Shown: positions 8,169-14,415 of the stretch, one piece after another
Layout of the letters: each line of letters starts with the position of its first letter
Position numbering within the stretch: the first letter of the stretch is position 1
From: a virus
Reading direction: 5' to 3' (one strand)
Length of the DNA: 53,482 nt
Virus record (IMG/VR): IMGVR_UViG_3300017989_000144
Location: 1-53,482 of that record
Program-made: the position numbers and the translations under genes
Notes under the pieces: model-generated
Databases searched by the model: none
What the model was told of the DNA's origin: nothing
What the model saw: only the letters and a program-made list of their open reading frames with translations

Positions 8169-8813
8169 ATGTCCTACACGCCTCCCGGCGGCCCGGGTGC
8201 CGCTTACCAGATGGTTCGATTGTTCACGGTGTTTGATACCGCGGAACGTCGTAACCTATTGAACAACAATCTAACGTCGATTGCGGATGCAATTACTTCG
8301 GACGCGGCGGACATTGCTGCGAATACCGTGGCCATCGCTGCGAATACCTCGGCCATCGGTGTGAACACGCTGGCTATCGCTGCGAACGTGGCTGACATTG
8401 CCACTAACACGGCTGACATTGCCACTAACACGGGCGACATCGCTACTAACGCGTCCGGCATTTCCGATAACGTGACTGCGATAACTGCTTTACAGTTTCC
8501 CGCGCAGACAATCATTACCGATGCGTCCTATAACGTTGTGGTCGGGGATAACGCAACGGTGTTGAACGCAAATCACGCCGTCGGCTGCGCGATTACAATA
8601 CCCGCGGCGCTTGTTCCTACGGCGGGTTTTCAAGTATTGATTCGGCAGGTCGGCGCGGGCGCAACTACTGTCTCGACTGGCGCGGGTGCGGACTTGAACG
8701 GGGTGGACGGTGGCACGTGCACCATTTCCGCGCAGTGGAAGTCTGTTTCTGTAACGTACGTCTCGGCCGCGATTGGTTGGGTCGTAGAGGGAGCCCACGG
8801 TGGAGTCGCCTAA
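8169..8813 (+). CDS. Short trimeric fibre: coiled coil plus beta tip
   Basis: Residues about 40-100 consist of successive seven-residue units of the type (A/T)xI(A/G)xNT, for example DIAANTVAIAANTSAIG and NTADIATNTGDIATN. This is a heptad pattern with Ile/Val and Asn at core positions, as in trimeric phage fibre stalks. Residues about 115-214 form a beta-rich tip (NVVVGDNATVLNAN, ITIPAALVPTAGFQVLI) like those that cap phage fibres and spikes. The DNA of the stalk is an imperfect 21-base direct repeat. Its stop overlaps the next start. Confidence 0.7.
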   Translation: MSYTPPGGPGAAYQMVRLFTVFDTAERRNLLNNNLTSIADAITSDAADIAANTVAIAANTSAIGVNTLAIAANVADIATNTADIATNTGDIATNASGISDNVTAITALQFPAQTIITDASYNVVVGDNATVLNANHAVGCAITIPAALVPTAGFQVLIRQVGAGATTVSTGAGADLNGVDGGTCTISAQWKSVSVTYVSAAIGWVVEGAHGGVA

Positions 8814-9817
8814 TGACTATTCGATTAAATACTATTGCGATGAATCAACAAGGTCTGACAGAGCCGGATTTTGCTACGGATGCATTGATCTGGCTGACGG
8901 AGGGCGGTCTAAATTTTGACGGCGGTTCGGGTGCTCTGACCTCTTGGGACAATAGCGGCAATGGTGGGTCGAATTATGATTTGGACACTGTAGGGGTTCC
9001 ACTTGGTACTTCCGAGGTTACTAGAGAAGGACATTCTGGATTATTGATACAAGGAGGCAGCGACATAACACCTTCTGCGGGGTATCAAGTATTACCGAAT
9101 TTTAACGGTGATATTTTCATGGTGTTGAAGCCGGTTTCGGCCAATACTCAAATTTATTTGCCAGATGCTTTCCCCGCCCCCACAACACCTCCGCCTTATC
9201 ATTCGGCTGGTTTTCAGTTGAATTATGGTGCTTCCCCGACCTATATCCTGGGTCTAATTTGGATTGATACAACGTTGTACGCACAACCCTTCACTGGAGC
9301 GGCGAACAAGTACGCAGACTGTTCTATCTTTAACCCGAATGAAGGTATTTATACTCTCGCGGGCACACACAACGGAGAGTCATATTGGTCAGGGGCGGGG
9401 GGTTATCATATTTGGTATAACGGGGGCGGGTTGTGGTACATGTCAACCACTGTTGGGGTTCCTCCTGCGACTGCGTGGTACGAGAAGTCCGGTAGTTCCG
9501 ATCCAGATGGTGACTATGCGCCGAAAGGAATTGCGAGCGGTACGTTTACTGTCACAAGTGGTGTAGACCCGGCCCCGAATACTGCGTTCCTAGTGCACCT
9601 CAAGAAAAGCGATGTAAGTGGGAAACTGGAGTGGGAGATGGGTACGCTATCCGGCGATGAAAACATGGGGGCGTCTAATTTTAGCTGGGCAAAGATAGGT
9701 AAGAATACTAACGCGGGGGACCTTGAGCTGTATGAGGTCGCCGTGTTCAATTCTGTGTTGTCGGACAGCGATGAACAAGCCGTTATAGATTGGTTTGAAT
9801 ACAAGTGGAATCTTTAA
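8813..9817 (+). CDS. Lectin-like (LamG/concanavalin) virion protein
   Basis: A 334-residue protein; the ATG at 8813 overlaps the previous stop by one base, so longer upstream starts are rejected. It resembles jelly-roll lectin domains: ALIWLTEGGLNF and LTSWDNSGNGG near the start, a long beta-rich centre, and the terminal GDLELYEVAVFNSVLSDSDE, typical of the last strand and helix of LamG-like domains in phage and marine proteins. Glycan binding on the host surface or by head fibres is inferred. Confidence 0.65.
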   Translation: MTIRLNTIAMNQQGLTEPDFATDALIWLTEGGLNFDGGSGALTSWDNSGNGGSNYDLDTVGVPLGTSEVTREGHSGLLIQGGSDITPSAGYQVLPNFNGDIFMVLKPVSANTQIYLPDAFPAPTTPPPYHSAGFQLNYGASPTYILGLIWIDTTLYAQPFTGAANKYADCSIFNPNEGIYTLAGTHNGESYWSGAGGYHIWYNGGGLWYMSTTVGVPPATAWYEKSGSSDPDGDYAPKGIASGTFTVTSGVDPAPNTAFLVHLKKSDVSGKLEWEMGTLSGDENMGASNFSWAKIGKNTNAGDLELYEVAVFNSVLSDSDEQAVIDWFEYKWNL

Positions 9818-9830
9818 CGCGGGAAGTACG

Positions 9831-10529
9831 ATGGGAAATTACACAACGACCGCCGCGGTTCGGGCATTCAAGATCAACGGCGCAGTGGTGGACCTATCCG
9901 CCTACACAAACGATGAAATCGATGCAGAGATCACACTTGCGGAGGCGGCGATTGAGGCTATCTGCGGTGACATTTTCTACACGAAGGCGGAAACCAATCT
10001 GTTTGATGGCAACGGGCTCAGCACACTGTTCTTTCAGCCGGACCCGCCGTACCCTTTGCTCTCTATTACCACGTGCAAGAACTTGGATATTGACGGAACA
10101 ACCGTTCTGGATACGTATGTGGAAGGCGATGATTATGTTGCCTATGATTACTATATCCAAGTCGCGTTTGGGTGGAGTGATGATAGTCCGCGCAGGCGGA
10201 TTGGACGTGGCGGCGTGTGGCCGAGAGGGCAGCAAAATATTCAGATTGTCGGGACGTGGGGCCGTGCAAGCACTCCGGCGGAGATCACGCGGGCTGCGAT
10301 TCTAATGGTGTTGGAGCGGTTGAAGCCTGGAAGCACAAAAATGATTCTTGCGGGCGTGCAGAAGGTGACGTGGGATGATTTCGCCATAGAGTACGACGCG
10401 GGTTTTAAGTTTGGGCAACAGACCGGCATTCCCCTGGTCGATCAAATGCTCAGCCGGTACTTGAACTTCAGTAGCATGTTTCAAGCGGTGCCGGATAAGA
10501 AGCAGACGTTTGACAATCCCCGCTGGTAG
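9831..10529 (+). CDS. Head-tail connector (adaptor) protein
   Basis: A 232-residue protein, first in the neck cluster. The N-terminal part (DEIDAEITLAEAAIEAICG) is the helical segment typical of head-tail adaptors of the HK97 gp6/SPP1 gp15 type, followed by a beta-rich region with RGGVWPRGQQNIQIVGTWG, very like the strand pair seen in such adaptors, and by helices (EITRAAILMVLERLKPG). ATG 9831 is chosen over a TTG inside the previous gene. Gene order adaptor, closure, gp10-like, terminator, tube supports the call. Confidence 0.65.
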   Translation: MGNYTTTAAVRAFKINGAVVDLSAYTNDEIDAEITLAEAAIEAICGDIFYTKAETNLFDGNGLSTLFFQPDPPYPLLSITTCKNLDIDGTTVLDTYVEGDDYVAYDYYIQVAFGWSDDSPRRRIGRGGVWPRGQQNIQIVGTWGRASTPAEITRAAILMVLERLKPGSTKMILAGVQKVTWDDFAIEYDAGFKFGQQTGIPLVDQMLSRYLNFSSMFQAVPDKKQTFDNPRW

Positions 10530-10533
10530 GAGT

Positions 10534-10547
10534 TGCACGCACGTGCA
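10534..10547 (+). repeat. Dispersed 14-bp palindrome, copy 2
   Basis: TGCACGCACGTGCA begins four bases after the adaptor stop and ends eight bases before the next ATG. It lies between a possible Shine-Dalgarno (TAGGAG) and that start codon. As RNA it could form a six-base-pair TTGCAC/GTGCAA hairpin with a GCAC loop. Confidence 0.85.
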
Positions 10548-10555
10548 AGGGTACG

Positions 10556-11185
10556 ATGTCTCATCCTTTGCTTGGATTAGTACACACCGTTGATATTATT
10601 CGCAAGGCGGACGCGGATGACGGCGCGGGCGGCATCACGCCCGGGGGCGCTGAGACGGAGGTGTACGCGTCGCGGGCGTGCCGATTGACGGTTGCCTCTA
10701 TTGAGGAGCGGATACAGCGGTTCGGACAGGCGGGCAAGCGCGGGTGGAGCGTGCTCTTGGAGTACTCCCCCAACATTGCAGAGGGCGATTTTGTGCGGGT
10801 GACGTACGGGGACCCCCCGAACAACACTCCGCCTATCCCGGCAACGTTGCCCACGTGGGGCACGGTTATGACCCCGGCAGACGTACAGACGCTAGACTCC
10901 GACCTAGCGACCCCTCCCACGTACACGGACGGCACGTATACGCTCGCTTTCGGGGGTCAATGGGTGTTTACATACCCCGGGGGCACCATTGCTCTAGGCG
11001 GCTCCGCAACGGATAATCCGTGGGCGCTGTCTGGGTGGCCAGACGCGGGGGACGCGGCGGGGTATTGGGAGGTCACCTACGGGTGGGGGACTAAGGATTT
11101 TCGGGTACTGAGTGCTCGGGACCAGATTGATGAGGTGGGCGCGTACCACCACACATCCGTGATTACGGAGTACGAGGGGGTCTAA
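10556..11185 (+). CDS. Head closure protein with a large insertion
   Basis: The outer parts fit head closure (SPP1 gp16-type) proteins: residues 1-85 (HTVDIIRKADADDGAGGITPGG then CRLTVASIEERIQRFGQAGKR and a barrel strand) and the last 40 (FRVLSARDQIDEVGAYHHTSVITEY). Typical members are about 110 residues long. Here residues about 85-170 form a Pro/Thr/Gly-rich beta insertion (LPTWGTVMTPADVQTLDSD, FTYPGGTIALGG) that looks like a surface or decoration domain. A copy of the dispersed palindrome lies just before the start. Confidence 0.6.
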   Translation: MSHPLLGLVHTVDIIRKADADDGAGGITPGGAETEVYASRACRLTVASIEERIQRFGQAGKRGWSVLLEYSPNIAEGDFVRVTYGDPPNNTPPIPATLPTWGTVMTPADVQTLDSDLATPPTYTDGTYTLAFGGQWVFTYPGGTIALGGSATDNPWALSGWPDAGDAAGYWEVTYGWGTKDFRVLSARDQIDEVGAYHHTSVITEYEGV

Positions 11186-11186
11186 G

Positions 11187-11708
11187 ATGCATGTGGTCAT
11201 GAGGCTGGAGGGAATGGAAAAAGTGCGGGCGCGGCTTGCGGGCGCAGCAAGCAAAATGCCCGCCGAAGCCGCGGCGGCGATGTACACGTCGGCGCAGCAC
11301 ATTCTTGTCCCCGCGATGCGTATGAAGCTGACTAAAAATCGCAGTATTTTTCGCGGGCAGCTCTTTCAGCGAATGGGTACGCGTTTCTCGGAGGGCGGTG
11401 TTTCCATCGAGGTGGGGGCGTTGGGGGTGCCCTACGGCTACCACGTGGAGCGCGGATGGAAGCCGGGCGAGGAGACGGTGGATTTTGGAAAGATTTTGCA
11501 GTACGTAAAGAAGAAGATGTTTGGAGGTCGCCGTATTGGCAAGAGCGGGCGGGCAAGCGCGGAGTCGCTTGCGTGGGCGATTTATGATACACTGGAAGAG
11601 AAGGGGGCGAAGCCGCATCCATTTGTCATTCCGGCGTGGGAAGAGCGTCAAGACGAGTGGTCGCTGGACGTGGTTCGGCGGTTGAAGACCCGGTTGGGAA
11701 AGATATAA
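11187..11708 (+). CDS. HK97 gp10-like neck/tail completion protein
   Basis: A 173-residue protein of the HK97-gp10 type: N-terminal MRLEGMEKVRARLAGAASKMP, a helical segment, then a strand pair with GTRFSEGGVSIEVGALGVPYGYHVERG and a C-terminal HPFVIPAWEERQDEW helix. These small proteins sit at the head-tail joint. It overlaps the next start by one base and lies between the closure and terminator genes, matching usual siphovirus order. Confidence 0.75.
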   Translation: MHVVMRLEGMEKVRARLAGAASKMPAEAAAAMYTSAQHILVPAMRMKLTKNRSIFRGQLFQRMGTRFSEGGVSIEVGALGVPYGYHVERGWKPGEETVDFGKILQYVKKKMFGGRRIGKSGRASAESLAWAIYDTLEEKGAKPHPFVIPAWEERQDEWSLDVVRRLKTRLGKI

Positions 11709-12178
11709 TGGCGTGGGTGGGACAAGAAAAACTGAACAAGGCAATCGTCGCTGAGCTGGTATCGGATGCTTCGTTGGTGACGTTGACGGAACATAGTGCG
11801 ACCGTGTTGCACATAGGACGCGATACCCCGCTGGTGAAGGGTCGAACGCCCTTCCTCGGGGTGCGTGTGGCCTCCTCTGTTCCGCTGGTGGGTGTAGAGG
11901 TGACAAAGCTCCAGAATGCGACGGTGGAGTTTCGCGCTATTGGTGAGGGGGCGGCCGGGGAATTGACAGCGATTAAAATAGCTGATAGACTTGAGGAGTT
12001 GCTCCACGCTGCGGACAATAATAGGAGCTATTGGGACCCGAGTGATACGGCTGTACGCTGTTATGGTTCCCGGTTTCTATCCCGCGCCGGACAGATGTAT
12101 GATGAAGATACGGATACTTGGGAAGTGCTGGTCAGGGCGGCTTTGATTTGGATTGGGGTCCCCTGCCCGGTAGCATAG
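11708..12178 (+). CDS. Tail terminator protein
   Basis: A 156-residue alpha/beta protein between the gp10-like and tail tube genes, the standard place of the tail terminator (lambda U type). It starts with a helix (QEKLNKAIVAELVSDASLV), has strands with PLVGVEVTKLQNATVEFRA, and a helix (AIKIADRLEELLHAADNN) typical of terminator proteins that look up a tail length signal and cap the tube. ATG 11708 overlaps the preceding stop. The assignment rests on gene order and general fold features. Confidence 0.55.
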   Translation: MAWVGQEKLNKAIVAELVSDASLVTLTEHSATVLHIGRDTPLVKGRTPFLGVRVASSVPLVGVEVTKLQNATVEFRAIGEGAAGELTAIKIADRLEELLHAADNNRSYWDPSDTAVRCYGSRFLSRAGQMYDEDTDTWEVLVRAALIWIGVPCPVA

Positions 12179-12197
12179 TTTACGAGGTGCGGAAGAA

Positions 12198-12677
12198 ATG
12201 GCTAGTTCCGACAACATTCTTATCGGCGCTGCGCAAATTTCGCTCGACGGTGTAGACCTTGGATATACGAAGGGCGGAACGATGCTTCGTTACGAGCCCA
12301 CGTTTGTCGAGGTCGAAGCGGATCAAGCCGTTGGCGTGGTCAAACGAGGCCGCGCGAACGAACGGTTTTACATTGTGACGACCCTGTTGGAAATCACCTT
12401 GGAGAACCTCCGTATCGCGTTCATGCTTCCCTCCGCAAGTCTTAGCGGCTCAACGCTCACGCTCGGATATAACGATTCGTGTTGGGTTGATGAGCATGCC
12501 CTGGTCTTGGTAGGGGAGGCTCCTAGTTGTGCGACGAGGACGGTCACCATCACAAAGGCGATCACGTTCAACAACAAAGAGTATAACATGCAACGCGATG
12601 AAGAGAGCGGAATCGAAGTCGAGTTCGAGTGTTTGAAAGACTCGAACGGCGAGTTCGGCACAATCGTTGACACCTAA
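12198..12677 (+). CDS. Major tail tube protein
   Basis: A 159-residue protein. The start (NILIGAAQISLDGVDLGYTKGG, then YEPTFVEVEADQAVGVVKR) matches the recurrent phage tail-tube pattern G-x-A-x(3)-L-D-G-x-D-L-G-Y-T-x-G-G followed by a self-assembly strand. The remainder is strand-rich with a helix (EITLENLRIAFMLP). Tube proteins stack as hexameric rings around the tape measure. Preceded by GGTGCGGAAGAA. Confidence 0.85.
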   Translation: MASSDNILIGAAQISLDGVDLGYTKGGTMLRYEPTFVEVEADQAVGVVKRGRANERFYIVTTLLEITLENLRIAFMLPSASLSGSTLTLGYNDSCWVDEHALVLVGEAPSCATRTVTITKAITFNNKEYNMQRDEESGIEVEFECLKDSNGEFGTIVDT

Positions 12678-12693
12678 TCCGGGAGGTTTTGCA

Positions 12694-12936
12694 ATGGCTT
12701 CAAGTGAACTCGGAAGCTACGTGGACACTACTCTTACGGCGCAGGGTATCAACACGGCCCCGGAGGTCAAGAACTTTCGGGTGCCGGGGGAGAGGCGAAA
12801 CAACGCATACTCTCCCACGGCGGGTCAAATGTTCACGGCGCTTGCGGCAATCAATACCGCAAGAGGTACGCAGTGGACGAGCAGGAAGCGCGTGCGGCAC
12901 GACGCGCTCCGACTGTTGCAAGAGGGTGCTCTATAG
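12694..12936 (+). CDS. Small hypothetical protein between tail genes
   Basis: An 80-residue protein starting at ATG 12694, seven bases after GGGAGG; an in-frame start inside the tube gene is rejected. The C-terminus is basic and helical (TARGTQWTSRKRVRHDALRLLQEG), the N-terminus polar. Its place between the tube and chaperone genes suggests a minor tail role, but no family was recognised. Confidence 0.55.
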   Translation: MASSELGSYVDTTLTAQGINTAPEVKNFRVPGERRNNAYSPTAGQMFTALAAINTARGTQWTSRKRVRHDALRLLQEGAL

Positions 12937-12954
12937 AACGCGTGGTGTAGCGTG

Positions 12955-12990
12955 TTCGTTTTTCGTTTTTTTAGAATAAGGAGATGGCCA
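12955..12990 (+). promoter_or_regulatory. T-rich leader matching the capsid leader
   Basis: TTCGTTTTTCGTTT at 12955-12968 is identical to 1926-1939 before the capsid gene. Both lie after a short GC-rich hairpin and before an AAGGAGA-type Shine-Dalgarno. The shared string suggests a common role in expressing abundant virion proteins, or a partial terminator. Confidence 0.5.
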
Positions 12991-12991
12991 G

Positions 12992-13366
12992 ATGGGTCAT
13001 AGCTATGTTCAAGGGGGTGCGAGCAATAACATGGGCGACTTCACCGTTGTGAAGTCCAACCCTTCTGGCACGACGGTACGTTTCACGGTCACCGACACTG
13101 CCTATAAGCTCACGACCTCCAAAATGATTCGCATGGTGATTGGAGATGCGATTGACCAGTTTATCGCCGCGGAGCGCAGCGACCTGGACACGAACGGGGA
13201 CACCGACGTGAAGGGTTCTGGCGACTACGAGGGCGTGGGCGACGGTTTCAAAAACGTCGTTTGGAACTTCGCTGGGAAGTACGCTGAGCTAACGCTCACT
13301 TCGCTGACCAACATCGCCGCGACTGGTAACATCACCGTCAGCATTCCGTATGCCGACGTGATCTAA
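12992..13366 (+). CDS. Putative virion (tail) protein
   Basis: A 124-residue, beta-rich protein (FTVVKSNPSGTTVRFTVTDTAY, KNVVWNFAGKYAELTLTSLTN) without a recognised family. It has its own strong Shine-Dalgarno (AAGGAGAT) and the T-rich leader also found before the major capsid gene, which suggests high expression. An abundant tail or decoration protein is a reasonable inference. It is followed by a strong hairpin. Confidence 0.5.
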   Translation: MGHSYVQGGASNNMGDFTVVKSNPSGTTVRFTVTDTAYKLTTSKMIRMVIGDAIDQFIAAERSDLDTNGDTDVKGSGDYEGVGDGFKNVVWNFAGKYAELTLTSLTNIAATGNITVSIPYADVI

Positions 13367-13367
13367 A

Positions 13368-13394
13368 GCAATCGCCCCCGCCCGGGGGCGTTGC
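13368..13394 (+). terminator. Strong hairpin without a T tract
   Basis: GCAATCGCCCCC and GGGGGCGTTGC pair over twelve positions, with one wobble, around a short CCGCC-type loop. It starts two bases after the stop of the preceding gene. It lacks a T run, so it is probably an RNA-stabilising or pausing hairpin and only possibly a terminator. Confidence 0.55.
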
Positions 13395-13407
13395 GGGAGA
13401 TGAGTAG

Positions 13408-13755
13408 ATGCAAGACAGTGAATGTAAAAGTCGCAGCGCCCCGTTCGGTACAAAAGACCTGAACGAGGCTGCGTTTTTGTGGTGTCAGGAAGGTGTGAAC
13501 TTGCTGCGCGTGGAGGCGGCCGGGGAGGGCCGGGGCATCACAATCTTCTTTGTTTTTTCTGTTGATGCCACCGAGGAAGCACTACGACAGCTCATGTTCG
13601 ACTATCGGAACGGGGCAACGACCGTAGAGCCTCAGCGATATGTGCAACAGCAGAACAATCTTCGGGATATGCTTCATAGTAGTTTGGCACGGACCAAACG
13701 GAAGCGACCCCACACCTACGAGACGATGAAAGATAAAGACAATGACACCGACTGA
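13408..13755 (+). CDS. Small DUF5659-like phage protein
   Basis: A 115-residue protein: FGTKDLNEAAFLWCQEGVNLLRVEAAG followed by TIFFVFSVDATEEALRQLMFDYRNG. The pattern of target strand, helix, strand F-x-F and helix recalls short phage proteins of the DUF5659 type, whose function is unknown. The C-terminal 25 residues are basic and polar. It overlaps the chaperone gene start by 14 bases, so translational coupling is likely. Confidence 0.5.
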   Translation: MQDSECKSRSAPFGTKDLNEAAFLWCQEGVNLLRVEAAGEGRGITIFFVFSVDATEEALRQLMFDYRNGATTVEPQRYVQQQNNLRDMLHSSLARTKRKRPHTYETMKDKDNDTD

Positions 13756-14161
13756 ACGACTGGTGAACGTAGGCGTTCCTATTACGTTGAAAGCGATTGG
13801 GGACGTGCGTGTTCGGGAGCTGACCCTGGAGCAGATTGTTACCATTGCCGGAGACTTGGCAGTGGTGTTGAAAGGGTTGCCCTCCCTCGCGGATGAGACG
13901 GCTGACAAGGAGGCTGCGATAGCGTGGCTGTTGGAGGCCGTAAAGAGGCCGGAAGTATTGGCTGCGTTGCGACAGGTCGCCGCTTCGACGTGTGGCACGA
14001 CGCCTACGATGTTTGAGAACATTGGAATTTCGGATTGGGTCAAGTGGTTGAACGCGGCGAAAAAGGCAGTTGATTGGGAGGAACTGCGCGACCTTTTTTC
14101 GGAGATGATCCCGCCGGGGATTTTGACCCCGAGCGAGCCGCCGATGACATCAGCGACTTGA
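13742..14161 (+). CDS. Tail assembly chaperone, short form (gpG-like)
   Basis: A 139-residue protein directly before the tape measure gene, the fixed position of siphovirus tail assembly chaperones. It is acidic and helical (VRELTLEQIVTIAGDLAVVLKG, WVKWLNAAKKAVDWEEL). The frame next to it, shifted by -1, is open from 14074 to 14415 and has no good start of its own, so a longer fusion made by frameshifting is expected. In lambda the G and G-T products coat the tape measure protein and recruit the tube protein. Confidence 0.75.
   Translation: MTPTERLVNVGVPITLKAIGDVRVRELTLEQIVTIAGDLAVVLKGLPSLADETADKEAAIAWLLEAVKRPEVLAALRQVAASTCGTTPTMFENIGISDWVKWLNAAKKAVDWEELRDLFSEMIPPGILTPSEPPMTSAT
14092..14100 (+). 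promoter_or_regulatory. Candidate -1 ribosomal frameshift site
   Basis: The zero-frame codons GAC CTT TTT TCG give the run CCTTTTTTC. A -1 slip joins the short chaperone frame to the second frame at LFFGDDP. It lies within the only window where both frames are open (14074-14161). A CGGGG/CCCCG hairpin at 14115-14131 follows about 15 bases downstream, somewhat further than usual for a stimulator. Confidence 0.65.
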
Positions 14162-14415
14162 TTGACCAGTTCGCTTCGGAGTACGGGTGGGGAGATAGAG
14201 ACACGTTGAAACACACGCTGTTTCAGCTTGAAAGCTATTCCGATTCCATTAGCATACGACGGGCGGAAGCTCGTGTAGAACTCGCGGAGACAATTCGAGC
14301 CGCGCAAGCCGAGGCCGGTGCGTACCGCCGATGGGTGACTCAGGTAGTCGGAGACAGCGGCGATGAGGACGGGGAGAGGCCGAGAGGGTTCGCGTATCAG
14401 AAAGAGGGTGACTGA
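14098..14415 (+). CDS. Tail assembly chaperone, frameshift extension (gpT-like)
   Basis: This -1 frame adds about 105 residues to the first 119 of the chaperone gene, giving a fusion of about 224 residues. The extension is acidic at first (DDPAGDFDPERAADDISDLID) then helical (ARVELAETIRAAQAEAGAYRRW). The frame has no ATG with a Shine-Dalgarno near its beginning. Its stop overlaps the start of the tape measure gene, as in many siphophages. Expression by frameshift is inferred from this layout and the slippery run. Confidence 0.65.
   Translation, partial: FGDDPAGDFDPERAADDISDLIDQFASEYGWGDRDTLKHTLFQLESYSDSISIRRAEARVELAETIRAAQAEAGAYRRWVTQVVGDSGDEDGERPRGFAYQKEGD

Noticed and set aside
8281-8460. 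CRISPR-like direct repeats near 8290-8460
   Set aside because: The 21-base units encode a seven-residue heptad repeat of a fibre stalk without spacers of constant unrelated sequence.
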